DNA of 64,000 bases, from contig NZ_JAGSOV010000010.1 of NCBI RefSeq assembly GCF_023898865.1, positions 62,001 through 126,000 of the forward strand, in the 5' to 3' direction. Positions within the stretch are counted from its first letter, which is position 1; each line of letters opens with the position of its first letter. Source of the stretch: Pseudonocardia humida. Lineage in GTDB: Bacteria; Actinomycetota; Actinomycetes; Mycobacteriales; Pseudonocardiaceae. Made by a program: the position numbers and the translations under genes. Below are positions 31,701 through 45,295 of the stretch, piece after piece. The notes below the pieces were generated by a model. That model searched no databases. It had not been told where the DNA came from and saw nothing but the letters and a program-made list of their open reading frames with translations.

Positions 31701-34700
31701 GTGCACCTGAAGAGCCTGACGCTCAAGGGCTTCAAGTCCTTCGCCTCGGCGACGACGCTGCGCCTGGAGCCGGGCATCACGTGCGTGGTCGGGCCGAACG
31801 GGTCGGGCAAGTCGAACGTGGTCGACGCGATCAGCTGGGTGCTCGGCGAGCAGGGCGCCAAGGCGCTGCGCGGCGGCAAGATGGAGGACGTCATCTTCGC
31901 CGGCACCTCCGGGCGGGCACCGCTGGGACGCGCCGAGGTGACCCTGACCATCGACAACTCCGACGGCGCCCTGCCGATCGACTACTCCGAGGTCTCCATC
32001 ACCCGCCGGATGTTCCGCGACGGCGCGGGCGAGTACGAGATCAACGGCTCGGCCTGCCGGCTGCTGGACATCCAGGAGCTGCTCAGCGACTCCGGCATCG
32101 GCCGGGAGCTGCACGTCATCGTCGGGCAGGGCCAGCTCGACTCGGTGCTGCAGTCCAAGCCGGAGGACCGCCGCGCCTACATCGAGGAGGCCGCGGGCGT
32201 CCTCAAGCACCGCAAGCGCAAGGAGAAGGCGCTGCGGAAGCTGGACGCGATGCAGGCCAACCTGACCCGGCTCACCGACCTCACCGCTGAGCTGCGCCGC
32301 CAGCTCAAGCCCCTGGGCAGGCAGGCCGAGATCGCGCGGCGCGCCCAGTCCGTGCAGTCCGAGCTGCGCGACGCCCGGCTGCGCCTCGCCGCCGACGACC
32401 TGGTCACCCTGCGCGACCAGCTGGCCCGCGAGGAGGCCGACGAGTCGTCGGCGCGGGCCCGTCGCGCGGAGGTCGAGGAGCAGCTCTCGGTGGCCAGGGT
32501 CGAGCAGGAGAGGCTGGAGGCCGCGCTCGCCCAGGACGCCCCGCGGCTGGCCGCGGCCCAGGACACCTGGTACCGGCTCTCCGCGCTGGCCGAGCGGCTC
32601 GACGGCACCGTGCGGCTGGCCGAGGAGCGCACCCGCCACCTCGCCGAGCCGATCGAGCGCATCCCCGGCCGCGACCCCGACGAGCTGGACGCCGAGGCCG
32701 AGGCGGCGGCCGAGGAGGAGGAGCTGCTGGTCGAGACGCTGTCGCAGGCCCGCACCCGGCTCTCCGAGATCATGGACGCGCGCACCGAGCACGAGCGCAC
32801 CCTGGCCGCGGCCGAGCGCGCCCACCTGGCCGCGGTGCGCGCGCTGGCCGACCGCCGCGCCGGGCTGGCCACCCTCTCCGGGCGGGCCGAGGCGCTGCGC
32901 AGCGGGGCCGCGGCCACCGCCGACGAGATCGAGCGGCTGTCCGAGGCCATCGCCGAGGCCCAGGAGCGCACCGACGCCGCCCAGGAGGAGCTGGTGGCCG
33001 CCCAGGACGAGCTGGGCGCCTTCACCGGTGAGCAGGGCTCGGTGCGCGAGCTGGAGGACCGGGCGGGCCTGGCCGCGGAGGCGCACGCCGCCGCCACCGC
33101 CCGGGTCGGCGAGCTGGTGGCCCGCGAGCGCGAGCTGGAGCAGCGCCGGGCGCACTGGCGGGCCCGGGTCGACGCGCTGGGCGTGGGCATGGCCCGCAAG
33201 GACGGCTCCGGCGAGCTGGTCGACACCGACGGCGTCCTGGGCGCCCTCTCCGGCCTGGTCACGGTGGACCCGCCGGCCCGCACGGCCGTCGCCGCCGCCC
33301 TCGGCGAGCTCGCCGACGCCCTCGTCGTCGCTGGCCCGGACGCCGCGCTCGCGGCCCTGCGCCTGCTCCGCGACCGCGACGCCGGCCGCGCCGCCCTCGT
33401 CGTCGCCCCCGCCCGCGAGCCCGCCCCCGAGGGTCAGGAAAGCCACGTTCAGGTCGCCACAGGACAGGAACGTGGCTTTCCTGAACCCGGGGGAGGGGGG
33501 CGCTGGGCCGGCGAGGCGATCACCGGCGGCCGGCTCGCCCCGACCGTGCGGGAGCTGCTGCGCGGCGTGGTGATCGTCGACGACCTCGACGCGGCGCGCG
33601 CGGTCGTGGAGGCCGACCCCCTGCTCACCGCCGTCACCAGCGGCGGCGACCTGCTGGGCGCGCACCGGGCGAACGGCGGGTCCGGCGTCGCGTCCACCGC
33701 GCTGGACGTGCAGGCGGCGCTGGACGAGGCGCACGCCGAGCGGGAGTCCGTCGAGCAGGAGCTGGCCCGGCTGCGCCCCGCGCTGGAGGGCGCGCGGGCC
33801 GAGGAGGCCGCCCGCCGGAGCGAGGTCGAGGCGGCCAAGCGCGACCAGGGGGCCGTCGAGCAGCGCCGCAGCGCCGCGTCGGCGCAGCTGGGCCGCTACG
33901 AGCAGGCCGTGCGCTCGGCCGCGGCGGAGGCGCAGCGGCTGCGCGAGCGCCGCGACGGCGTCGAGGACCGCCGGGCCGAGGCGCTGGTCGCCCTGGAGGC
34001 GGCCGAGCGGCAGCTCGCCGTGGCCGAGGACGAGCCCGTCGACGACGAGCCGGACACGGAGATCCGCGACACCGCGGCCGAGGCGCTGGCGGCCGCGCGG
34101 GCCGAGGAGCTGGAGGCCCGGCTGGCGGTGCGCACCGCCGAGGAGCGGTCGCGCGCCGTCGGGGGCCGCTCCGACGTGCTCCGCCGCCAGGCCGCGTCCG
34201 AACGCCAGGCCAGGGCCCGGGCCGAGGCCGCCCGCGCCGCCCGCGAGGAGGCCGCCGGGATCGCCCGGCTGGTCGTCGGGGCCGGCCGGGTGGCGGGGGA
34301 GCGGATCGCCGTCTCGCTGGCCGCCGCGGCCGCCGAGCGCGACGCCGCGGCCGCCGCCCGCGACGCCCGCGAGCGCGCGCTGGGCGAGGCCAGGGTGACC
34401 ACCGGGCGGCTGACCGCGCTGCTGGACAAGCTCACCGACACCGTGCACCGCGACGAGGTCCTGCGCGCGCAGAACCGGCTGCGCCTCGAACAGCTCACCG
34501 AGAAGGTGCTCGCCGAGCACGGCCTGGCCGTCGACGACCTGGTCGCCGAGTACGGCCCGCAGTGCCCGGTGCCGGCGTCGGCGGCGGAGGTGGCCGAGTA
34601 CGAGACCGCCCGCGAGCGCGGCGAGGAGGTCACCGCGCCCCCGCCGATGCCGTTCGACCGGGCCACCCAGGAGCGCCGGGTGCAGCGCGCGGAGAAGGAC

Positions 34701-35312
34701 CTGGCCCTGCTGGGCCGGGTCAACCCGCTGGCGCTGGAGGAGTTCGCGGCGCTGGAGGAGCGCTACCGGTTCCTGTCGACCCAGCTCGAGGACCTCAAGA
34801 ACACCCGCCGCGACCTGCTCACCGTGGTCCGCGAGGTGGACGACAAGATCCTGGAGGTCTTCACCACCGCCTACCACGACGTCGCCCGCGAGTTCGAGAT
34901 CGTCTTCGCGACGCTGTTCCCCGGCGGCGACGGCCGGCTGGTGCTCACCGACCCCGACGACATGCTCACCACCGGCATCGAGGTCGAGGCCCGCCCACCG
35001 GGCAAGAAGGTCAAGCGGTTGTCACTGCTGTCGGGCGGCGAGCGCTCGCTGACCGCGATGGCGCTGCTGGTGGCGATCTTCCGGGCCCGGCCCTCGCCGT
35101 TCTACGTGCTCGACGAGATCGAGGCCGCCCTCGACGACGTCAACCTGCGCCGGCTCATCAGCCTGATGGAGGAGCTGCGCGCGACCAGCCAGCTGATCGT
35201 CATCACCCACCAGAAGCCGACGATGGAGGTCGCCGACGCGCTCTACGGCGTGTCCATGCGCGGCGACGGCATCACGACGGTGATCAGCCAGCGGCTGCGC
35301 GCGGCGAGCTGA
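31701..35312 (+). CDS. smc: Chromosome segregation ATPase SMC
   Basis: A 1,203-residue SMC protein that organises and helps segregate the chromosome with ScpA/ScpB. VHLKSLTLKGFKSFA starts the N-terminal ATPase half; Walker A GPNGSGKS is near residue 32. Coiled coils flank a hinge (about 500-670). The signature LLSGGERSLTAMALL (~1109) and Walker B YVLDEIEAALDD (~1135) close the head. GTG at 31701 gives the standard N-terminus; CGGAG lies 10 nt upstream. An in-frame 51-bp palindrome lies inside the hinge at 33434-33484. Confidence 0.96.
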   Translation: MHLKSLTLKGFKSFASATTLRLEPGITCVVGPNGSGKSNVVDAISWVLGEQGAKALRGGKMEDVIFAGTSGRAPLGRAEVTLTIDNSDGALPIDYSEVSITRRMFRDGAGEYEINGSACRLLDIQELLSDSGIGRELHVIVGQGQLDSVLQSKPEDRRAYIEEAAGVLKHRKRKEKALRKLDAMQANLTRLTDLTAELRRQLKPLGRQAEIARRAQSVQSELRDARLRLAADDLVTLRDQLAREEADESSARARRAEVEEQLSVARVEQERLEAALAQDAPRLAAAQDTWYRLSALAERLDGTVRLAEERTRHLAEPIERIPGRDPDELDAEAEAAAEEEELLVETLSQARTRLSEIMDARTEHERTLAAAERAHLAAVRALADRRAGLATLSGRAEALRSGAAATADEIERLSEAIAEAQERTDAAQEELVAAQDELGAFTGEQGSVRELEDRAGLAAEAHAAATARVGELVARERELEQRRAHWRARVDALGVGMARKDGSGELVDTDGVLGALSGLVTVDPPARTAVAAALGELADALVVAGPDAALAALRLLRDRDAGRAALVVAPAREPAPEGQESHVQVATGQERGFPEPGGGGRWAGEAITGGRLAPTVRELLRGVVIVDDLDAARAVVEADPLLTAVTSGGDLLGAHRANGGSGVASTALDVQAALDEAHAERESVEQELARLRPALEGARAEEAARRSEVEAAKRDQGAVEQRRSAASAQLGRYEQAVRSAAAEAQRLRERRDGVEDRRAEALVALEAAERQLAVAEDEPVDDEPDTEIRDTAAEALAAARAEELEARLAVRTAEERSRAVGGRSDVLRRQAASERQARARAEAARAAREEAAGIARLVVGAGRVAGERIAVSLAAAAAERDAAAAARDARERALGEARVTTGRLTALLDKLTDTVHRDEVLRAQNRLRLEQLTEKVLAEHGLAVDDLVAEYGPQCPVPASAAEVAEYETARERGEEVTAPPPMPFDRATQERRVQRAEKDLALLGRVNPLALEEFAALEERYRFLSTQLEDLKNTRRDLLTVVREVDDKILEVFTTAYHDVAREFEIVFATLFPGGDGRLVLTDPDDMLTTGIEVEARPPGKKVKRLSLLSGGERSLTAMALLVAIFRARPSPFYVLDEIEAALDDVNLRRLISLMEELRATSQLIVITHQKPTMEVADALYGVSMRGDGITTVISQRLRAAS
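33434..33484. repeat. Palindromic element inserted in frame in the SMC hinge
   Basis: Arms TCAGGAAAGCCACGTTC (33434-33450) and GAACGTGGCTTTCCTGA (33468-33484) are perfect 17-bp inverted repeats around a 17-nt loop. The element is exactly 17 codons and lies in a Gly/Glu/Gln-rich loop (near residues 578-595). Its base composition is clearly lower in G+C than the surrounding gene. Confidence 0.85.
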
Positions 35313-35329
35313 GCGCCCGCTCCGCCGAG

Positions 35330-35360
35330 GGCGCCCCGCCGGGCCCGGCGGACGGGCGCC
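35330..35360 (+). terminator. Hairpin after smc
   Basis: Outer arms GGCGCCC (35330-35336) and GGGCGCC (35354-35360) surround the perfect palindrome CGCCGGGCCCGGCG (35337-35350). It lies 17 bp after the smc stop. Confidence 0.5.
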
Positions 35361-35399
35361 GCCGGGCGCTGCGCCGGGGGCACGTGACAGGCTGGGCGG

Positions 35400-37079
35400 G
35401 TGACCACACAGACCCTGTGGATCGTCATCGCGGTGGTGGTGGCGGTCCTGATCGTCGCCGTCGGGCTGGGCCTCTGGCTGCGGAGCAGGCGCCGGATCAG
35501 CCTGCGGGAGTCCGACCGTCCCGGCCTCGGCAGCGGCACCGGCACGACCGCGGCACCGCCGCGCCGCGGCGGCACCTACACCGCCTCCGGCGGCTTCGAC
35601 TTCGCCGCGGGCGGGGCCGCCGACACCGAGCCGCCACCGGTCGGGGAGCGCCCGGCGGGGGCCACCCGCGAGGACGTGGCCCGCCCGGCCGAGGCCGCCG
35701 CCGCGCCGACGGACGTCGCGCCGGTCGACGAGGCCCGGGTCGAGACCGCCCCCGCCGACACGGCTCCTGCCGATGCCGCCCCCGCCGACACCGCAGCGGT
35801 GGACGCGAGCCGCAACGGAGCCGCCCCGGTCGACGTCCCGCCGCTCGACCCGGCCCGCGTCGACGTCGCCCCGACCGGCACCGTCCCCGCCGAGACCGCG
35901 CCCGCGGGCACCGAGACCGCGCCCGCGGGCACCGAGACCGCGCCCGCGGGCACCGAGACCGCGCCCGCGGGCACCGAGACCGCGCCCGCGGACACCGAGA
36001 CCGCGCCCGCCGAGGCAGCCCCGGTGGACGTCGTCCCACCGGCCGCGCCGCAGGACGCGCCCACCGACGGCACGCCGTTCCCGAGCACCTCCACCGCTCC
36101 CGAGGTGGACCCGGACGTCGTCGCCACCGGGCGGACCGCCCCGCCGGAGGAGATCCCCCCGGCCGAGGGCAGGCTGGAGCGGCTGCGCGGGCGGTTGGCC
36201 CGGTCGCGGTCGGGCTTCGGGCAGGGCCTGCTGGGCCTGTTGGGCGCGGGCGAGCTCGACGAGGAGTCCTGGGAGGACGTCGAGACGATGCTCCTGCAGG
36301 CCGACCTCGGCCCGGAGATGACCATCGAGCTGGTCGAGACGCTGCGCACCGAGCTGGCCCGGCGGGCCGTGCGGACCACCGAGCAGGCACGCACGCTGCT
36401 GCGCGAGGTGCTGACCGACGCCCTGCGCACCGACCTGGACCGCCGCGTGCGGGCGCTGCCGCACGACGGCCGTCCCGCCGTCATGCTGGTCGTCGGCGTC
36501 AACGGCACCGGCAAGACCACCACCACCGGCAAGCTGGCCCGGGTGCTGGTCGGCGGCGGGCACCACGTCGTGCTGGGCGCGGCCGACACGTTCCGCGCCG
36601 CCGCCGCCGAGCAGCTCGCCACCTGGGGCGAGCGCGCCGGGGCCACCGTCGTGCGCGGCGCGGAGGGCGCCGACCCGGCCAGCGTCGCGTTCGACGCCGT
36701 CAAGCAGGGCACCGAGGAGGGCGCCGACGTCGTCCTGCTGGACACCGCCGGGCGCCTGCACACCAAGACCGGCCTGATGGACGAGCTGGGCAAGGTCAAG
36801 CGGGTGGTCGAGCGCCAGGCCGAGGTCGACGAGGTGCTGCTCGTGCTCGACGCCACCACCGGGCAGAACGGCCTCACCCAGGCCCGCGTCTTCGGCGACG
36901 TGGTCAAGGTGACCGGCATCGCGCTCACCAAGCTCGACGGCACCGCAAAGGGCGGGATCGTGTTCCGGGTCCAGCGCGAGCTGGGCGTGCCGGTGAAGCT
37001 CGTCGGCCTCGGCGAGGGCCCGGACGACCTGGCCCCGTTCGAGCCCGGGGCGTTCGTCGACGCCCTGCTGGCGACGTGA
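35400..37079 (+). CDS. ftsY: Signal recognition particle receptor FtsY
   Basis: A 559-residue SRP receptor GTPase that docks ribosome-SRP at the membrane. A true N-terminal transmembrane helix (LWIVIAVVVAVLIVAVGLGLW) precedes a ~220-residue acidic, Ala/Pro-rich A region with five TETAPAG repeats. The NG domain follows: GVNGTGKTTTTGKLAR, DTAGRLHTK, TKLDGTAKGGI. GTG at 35400 lies 6 nt after CAGGCT (35388-35393), so it is probably leaderless. Mycobacterial FtsY also follows smc. Confidence 0.96.
   Translation: MTTQTLWIVIAVVVAVLIVAVGLGLWLRSRRRISLRESDRPGLGSGTGTTAAPPRRGGTYTASGGFDFAAGGAADTEPPPVGERPAGATREDVARPAEAAAAPTDVAPVDEARVETAPADTAPADAAPADTAAVDASRNGAAPVDVPPLDPARVDVAPTGTVPAETAPAGTETAPAGTETAPAGTETAPAGTETAPADTETAPAEAAPVDVVPPAAPQDAPTDGTPFPSTSTAPEVDPDVVATGRTAPPEEIPPAEGRLERLRGRLARSRSGFGQGLLGLLGAGELDEESWEDVETMLLQADLGPEMTIELVETLRTELARRAVRTTEQARTLLREVLTDALRTDLDRRVRALPHDGRPAVMLVVGVNGTGKTTTTGKLARVLVGGGHHVVLGAADTFRAAAAEQLATWGERAGATVVRGAEGADPASVAFDAVKQGTEEGADVVLLDTAGRLHTKTGLMDELGKVKRVVERQAEVDEVLLVLDATTGQNGLTQARVFGDVVKVTGIALTKLDGTAKGGIVFRVQRELGVPVKLVGLGEGPDDLAPFEPGAFVDALLAT
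35898..36002 (+). repeat. 21-bp tandem repeats in ftsY
   Basis: Five units of GCGCCCGCGGGCACCGAGACC begin at 35898, 35919, 35940, 35961 and 35982 (the last has GAC for GGC). They encode repeated APAGTET in the disordered A region. Confidence 0.9.
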
Positions 37080-37130
37080 CGTTCGTCGCGCCGGTGGCGC
37101 CCGTTCCGACGTCACACCGGTAGCGAAGCG

Positions 37131-37162
37131 GTAACGGCCGGGACACGTAATCCCGTTGTAAC
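37131..37162. promoter_or_regulatory. Candidate GlnR-binding boxes upstream of amt
   Basis: GTAAC-n6-GACAC (37131-37146) is followed directly by GTAAT-n6-GTAAC (37147-37162). The 5-6-5 spacing fits the actinobacterial GlnR pattern GTnAC-n6-GAAAC. The location before an amt-glnB-glnD cluster is where GlnR sites are expected. Confidence 0.5.
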
Positions 37163-37296
37163 TGCTCGCGCCCGCTCGTTCACCTGCCGGAAACAGCCGC
37201 ACACGATGCCCGAAACACGGCGATCCGATAGTTCCCGGCGACTGCCGCACCATCGGACCGACTTCGGACCAGCGGCGTGAACGGGAGGGAGTAGGA

Positions 37297-41901
<4,605 letters not shown>

Positions 41902-41955
41902 GCGGGCCACCCACTAGGCTCGCCGCACTGGGGCCGCCTACAGGGAAGCGATCCG

Positions 41956-42609
41956 GTGACTACGGAACGAAACGGGCGGATCGTACGTTCCACCCACGTG
42001 ACCACGCTCGCCCTGCCGGGCCGAGCCCTGTTGCTCGTCGCCGGGATGCCGGGCGCGGGCAAGTCGACGCTGCTGCGCGGGGTCGCCGCCCGGCCGGGCC
42101 TGCGGGTGCTGGACTCCGACACCTACCGCTCCCGGATGGCGGCCGTGATGGGCCCGGTGCCCTACGCCTCGTACCGGCCGGTCGTGCACGCGTGGCACCG
42201 GCTCGCGGTGCTGGCCGCGGCCGCGTCGAGGGCGCGCACGGTCGTCGTCCACCTGCCGGCCACGGCCCCCCGGATGCGCGCCGCGGTGCTCGGGCTGGCC
42301 GCGCTGACCGGGCGCGACCCGCACCTGGTCTGGCTGCACGTCGACCCCGAGCAGGCCCTGCGCGGCCAGCGCGAGCGCGGCCGGGTGGTGCCGAGCTCGT
42401 CGTTCCTCGCGCACGCCCGCCGCGCCGCCGCGACGACGGCCGAGCTGCGCGCCCCCGGAGGTGCCCGGGGCTGGCGGTCGGTGACCGTGCTCGACCGCGA
42501 CTCCGCCCGCGAGGGCCTGCACCTCGACACCGGGGCGTGCCCGGTGCCGTCGCGCCCGCAATCGGCGCCGAAGGCGCCGGTGGAGCGCGCCCGGAGCACA
42601 CCCCAGTAG
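41956..42609 (+). CDS. P-loop ATPase/kinase (AAA_33-like), unknown substrate
   Basis: A 217-residue protein with Walker A LLVAGMPGAGKSTLLRGV, DSDTYRSRMA after strand 2, a helical lid and LVWLHVDPEQALRGQRERGR typical of zeta-toxin/AAA_33-like small kinases. The C-terminal ~35 residues are low-complexity. It sits between glnD and ffh. Its TAG stop is also the start of the ffh -10 TAGGCT. The substrate cannot be inferred. It has no antitoxin-like neighbour, so a toxin role is not supported. Confidence 0.78.
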   Translation: MTTERNGRIVRSTHVTTLALPGRALLLVAGMPGAGKSTLLRGVAARPGLRVLDSDTYRSRMAAVMGPVPYASYRPVVHAWHRLAVLAAAASRARTVVVHLPATAPRMRAAVLGLAALTGRDPHLVWLHVDPEQALRGQRERGRVVPSSSFLAHARRAAATTAELRAPGGARGWRSVTVLDRDSAREGLHLDTGACPVPSRPQSAPKAPVERARSTPQ

Positions 42610-42619
42610 GCTGAGAAGG
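42607..42619 (+). promoter_or_regulatory. Leaderless ffh promoter -10
   Basis: TAGGCT (42607-42612) ends 7 nt before GTG 42620, and includes the stop of the preceding gene. Several other genes here have the same layout. Confidence 0.55.
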
Positions 42620-44167
42620 GTGTTCGACACCCTCTCCGAGCGCCTCGGCGCCACCCTCGCCAACCTGCGAGGCAAGGGTCGGCTGTCCGACGCCGACATC
42701 GACACGACGGCGCGCGAGATCCGCATCGCGCTGCTGGAGGCCGACGTCGCCCTCCCGGTGGTGCGCGGGTTCATCGCCCGGGTCAAGGAGCGGGCCAAGG
42801 GCGTCGAGGTCTCGGGCGCGCTGAACCCGGCCCAGCAGGTCGTCAAGATCGTCAACGACGAGCTGGTCACGGTCCTGGGCGGCGAGACCCGCCGCATCCG
42901 GTTCGCCAAGGAGCCGCCGAGCGTCGTCATGCTGGCCGGCCTGCAGGGCTCGGGCAAGACCACCCTGGCCGGCAAGCTGGCGCACTGGCTCAAGGGCCAG
43001 GGCCACGCCCCGCTGCTCGTCGCCTGCGACCTGCAGCGCCCCAACGCCGTCACCCAGCTGCAGATCGTCGGCGAGCGGGCGGGCGTCACCACCTTCGCGC
43101 CCGAGCCGGGCAACGGCGTCGGCGATCCGGTCGACGTCGCCCGCCGCGGCGTCGCGCACGCCCGCGAGAAGATGTTCGACATCGTCATCATCGACACCGC
43201 GGGCCGGCTCGGCGTCGACGAGGAGCTGATGCGCCAGGCCTCCGACATCCGCGAGGCCACCCGGCCCGACGAGACGCTGTTCGTCGTCGACGCGATGATC
43301 GGCCAGGACGCCGTGGCCACGGCGGAGGCCTTCCGCGACGGCGTGGGCTTCACCGGCGTCGTGCTCACCAAGCTCGACGGCGACGCCCGCGGTGGTGCCG
43401 CGCTGAGCGTGCGCGAGGTGACCGGCCAGCCCATCCTGTTCGCCTCCTCCGGCGAGAAGCTGGCCGACTTCGACGTCTTCCACCCCGACCGGATGGCCTC
43501 GCGCATCCTGGGCATGGGCGACCTGCTCACCCTGATCGAGCAGGCGGAGAGCGCCTTCGACCAGGAGCAGGCGGCCGCCACGGCGGCCAAGATGTCCACC
43601 GGCGAGCTGTCGCTGGAGGACTTCCTCGAGCAGATGCTGGCCATCCGCAAGATGGGCCCCATCGGCAACATCCTCGGCATGCTGCCGGGCGCGAACTCCG
43701 GGCAGATGAAGGAGGCGCTGGCCCAGGTCGACGACAGGCGCCTGGACAGGTTGCAGGCGATCATCCGCGGCATGACCCCCGCCGAGCGGGCCGACCCGAA
43801 GATGATCAACGGGTCCCGCCGGCTGCGCATCGCCAACGGCTCGGGCGTGAGCGTCAACGAGGTCAACGAGCTGGTCAAGAACTTCTTCGAGGCCCGCAAG
43901 CAGATGAAGCAGATGGCCGGGCAGTTCGGCTTCGGGGGCGCGGCGCGCAGCGCCACCCGCAAGCAGGCCAAGGGGCGCAAGGGCAAGAAGGGCGCCAAGC
44001 GGCCCACCGGGCGCGGACCCGCCCGCGGCGCCCTGCCCACCGGCTTCGGCGGCATGCCCGACCTGTCCGGCCTGCCGCCGTCGCTGCGCGAGCTGCCCCC
44101 CGGCATGGACCAGCTGCCCCCCGGCTTCGACCCCAGCAAGCTCAAGTTCCCGAAGAAGGACGGCTAG
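42620..44167 (+). CDS. ffh: Signal recognition particle protein Ffh
   Basis: A 515-residue SRP54 GTPase. The N domain starts VFDTLSERLGATLANLRGKGRL, the G domain has GLQGSGKTTLAGKLA, IDTAGRL and TKLDGDARGGAAL, and the M domain carries the Met-rich RNA/signal-binding helices (FLEQMLAIRKMGP, ARKQMKQMAGQFG). A ~75-residue basic, Gly/Pro-rich tail follows. It binds 4.5S RNA and signal sequences and docks on FtsY. Confidence 0.97.
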   Translation: MFDTLSERLGATLANLRGKGRLSDADIDTTAREIRIALLEADVALPVVRGFIARVKERAKGVEVSGALNPAQQVVKIVNDELVTVLGGETRRIRFAKEPPSVVMLAGLQGSGKTTLAGKLAHWLKGQGHAPLLVACDLQRPNAVTQLQIVGERAGVTTFAPEPGNGVGDPVDVARRGVAHAREKMFDIVIIDTAGRLGVDEELMRQASDIREATRPDETLFVVDAMIGQDAVATAEAFRDGVGFTGVVLTKLDGDARGGAALSVREVTGQPILFASSGEKLADFDVFHPDRMASRILGMGDLLTLIEQAESAFDQEQAAATAAKMSTGELSLEDFLEQMLAIRKMGPIGNILGMLPGANSGQMKEALAQVDDRRLDRLQAIIRGMTPAERADPKMINGSRRLRIANGSGVSVNEVNELVKNFFEARKQMKQMAGQFGFGGAARSATRKQAKGRKGKKGAKRPTGRGPARGALPTGFGGMPDLSGLPPSLRELPPGMDQLPPGFDPSKLKFPKKDG

Positions 44168-44171
44168 CCGG

Positions 44172-45248
44172 GTGTACCGCCTGCGCGGCGTCCTGCTGCC
44201 CGACGAGGAGACCGTCGAGCTCTTCGTCGGGGCCGACGGGCTGATCGCCGCGGAGCCGCTGCCCGGCGCCGAGACCCTGGTCGACTCCGGGTTCCTGGTG
44301 CCGGGGCTGGTCGACGCGCACTGCCACGTCGGGCTCGGGTCGAACGGCGGCGCGGTCGACCTGGCCACCGCCGAGGAGCACGCGACGACCGACCGCGACG
44401 CCGGCGCGCTGCTCCTGCGCGACTGCGGCTCCCCGACCGACACCCGACCCCTGCAGGGCCGCGCCGACCTCCCGGAGATCGTCCGGGCGGCGCGGCACCT
44501 GGCCCGGCCCAAGCGCTACGTCCCCGGGCTCGCCCTGGAGCTGGACGACCCGGCGCTGCTGCCCGACGCGGTGGCCGAGCAGGCCGCCGCCGGCGACGGC
44601 TGGGTCAAGCTCGTCGGCGACTGGATCGACCGCGGCGTCGGCGACCTGGCCCCGCTCTGGCCCGACGACGTGCTGGTCGCGGCGATCGACGCGGCGCACG
44701 CGGCGGGCGCCCGGGTCACCGCGCACGTCTTCGGGACCGAGGCGCTGCCCGGGCTCGTCCGCGCCGGCATCGACTGCATCGAGCACGGCACCGGCCTCAC
44801 CGACGACCTCATCGCGGAGATGGCCGAGCGCGGCACCGCGCTGGTCCCCACCCTGATCAACATCGACACGTTCCCGGACATCGCAGGCCGGGCCACCCGC
44901 TACCCGGCCTACGCCGGGCACATGCGCGAGCTGCACGCCGGCGCGCGCGACGTCGTGCGCCGGGCCGTCGAGGCCGGGGTACCGGTCTACGCGGGCACCG
45001 ACGCGGGCGGGGTCATCGCGCACGGGCGCATCGCCGACGAGGTCGTGGCCCTGCACGCCGCGGGCCACCCGGACGCGCTCGGCGCGGCCAGCTGGGCGGC
45101 CCGGGAATGGCTCGGCCGTCCCGGTCCCGTCCCAGGGGCCCCGGCCGACCTCGTGGTCTACCCGACCGACCCGCGCACCCACCCGGACGTCCTGCACCGC
45201 CCCACCCTGATCATGCTGCGCGGGCGGGTCCTGCCCGGTCGCGGCTGA
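44172..45248 (+). CDS. Metal-dependent amidohydrolase
   Basis: A 358-residue TIM-barrel amidohydrolase. The HxH metal motif is GLVDAHCHVG, the bridging lysine is GWVKLVGDW, histidines occur in VTAHVFG and CIEHGTGL, and the catalytic Asp in YAGTDAGG. Small beta-sandwich parts at both ends are typical of imidazolonepropionase/prolidase-like enzymes. Substrate unknown. The gene lies directly after ffh, as in mycobacteria (Rv2915c). GTG at 44172 is 5 nt after the ffh stop. Confidence 0.88.
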   Translation: MYRLRGVLLPDEETVELFVGADGLIAAEPLPGAETLVDSGFLVPGLVDAHCHVGLGSNGGAVDLATAEEHATTDRDAGALLLRDCGSPTDTRPLQGRADLPEIVRAARHLARPKRYVPGLALELDDPALLPDAVAEQAAAGDGWVKLVGDWIDRGVGDLAPLWPDDVLVAAIDAAHAAGARVTAHVFGTEALPGLVRAGIDCIEHGTGLTDDLIAEMAERGTALVPTLINIDTFPDIAGRATRYPAYAGHMRELHAGARDVVRRAVEAGVPVYAGTDAGGVIAHGRIADEVVALHAAGHPDALGAASWAAREWLGRPGPVPGAPADLVVYPTDPRTHPDVLHRPTLIMLRGRVLPGRG

Positions 45249-45295
45249 TCGACGACACGCGGCGTCCGGCCCCCCGGGCCGGTAGCGTCGTGCGG

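Noticed and set aside
35898-36002. CRISPR array
   Set aside because: The 21-bp units are directly abutting with no spacers and code for a repeated peptide in FtsY.
41956-42609. Zeta-type toxin
   Set aside because: Walker A alone is not enough. No epsilon-like antitoxin or small partner gene is adjacent.
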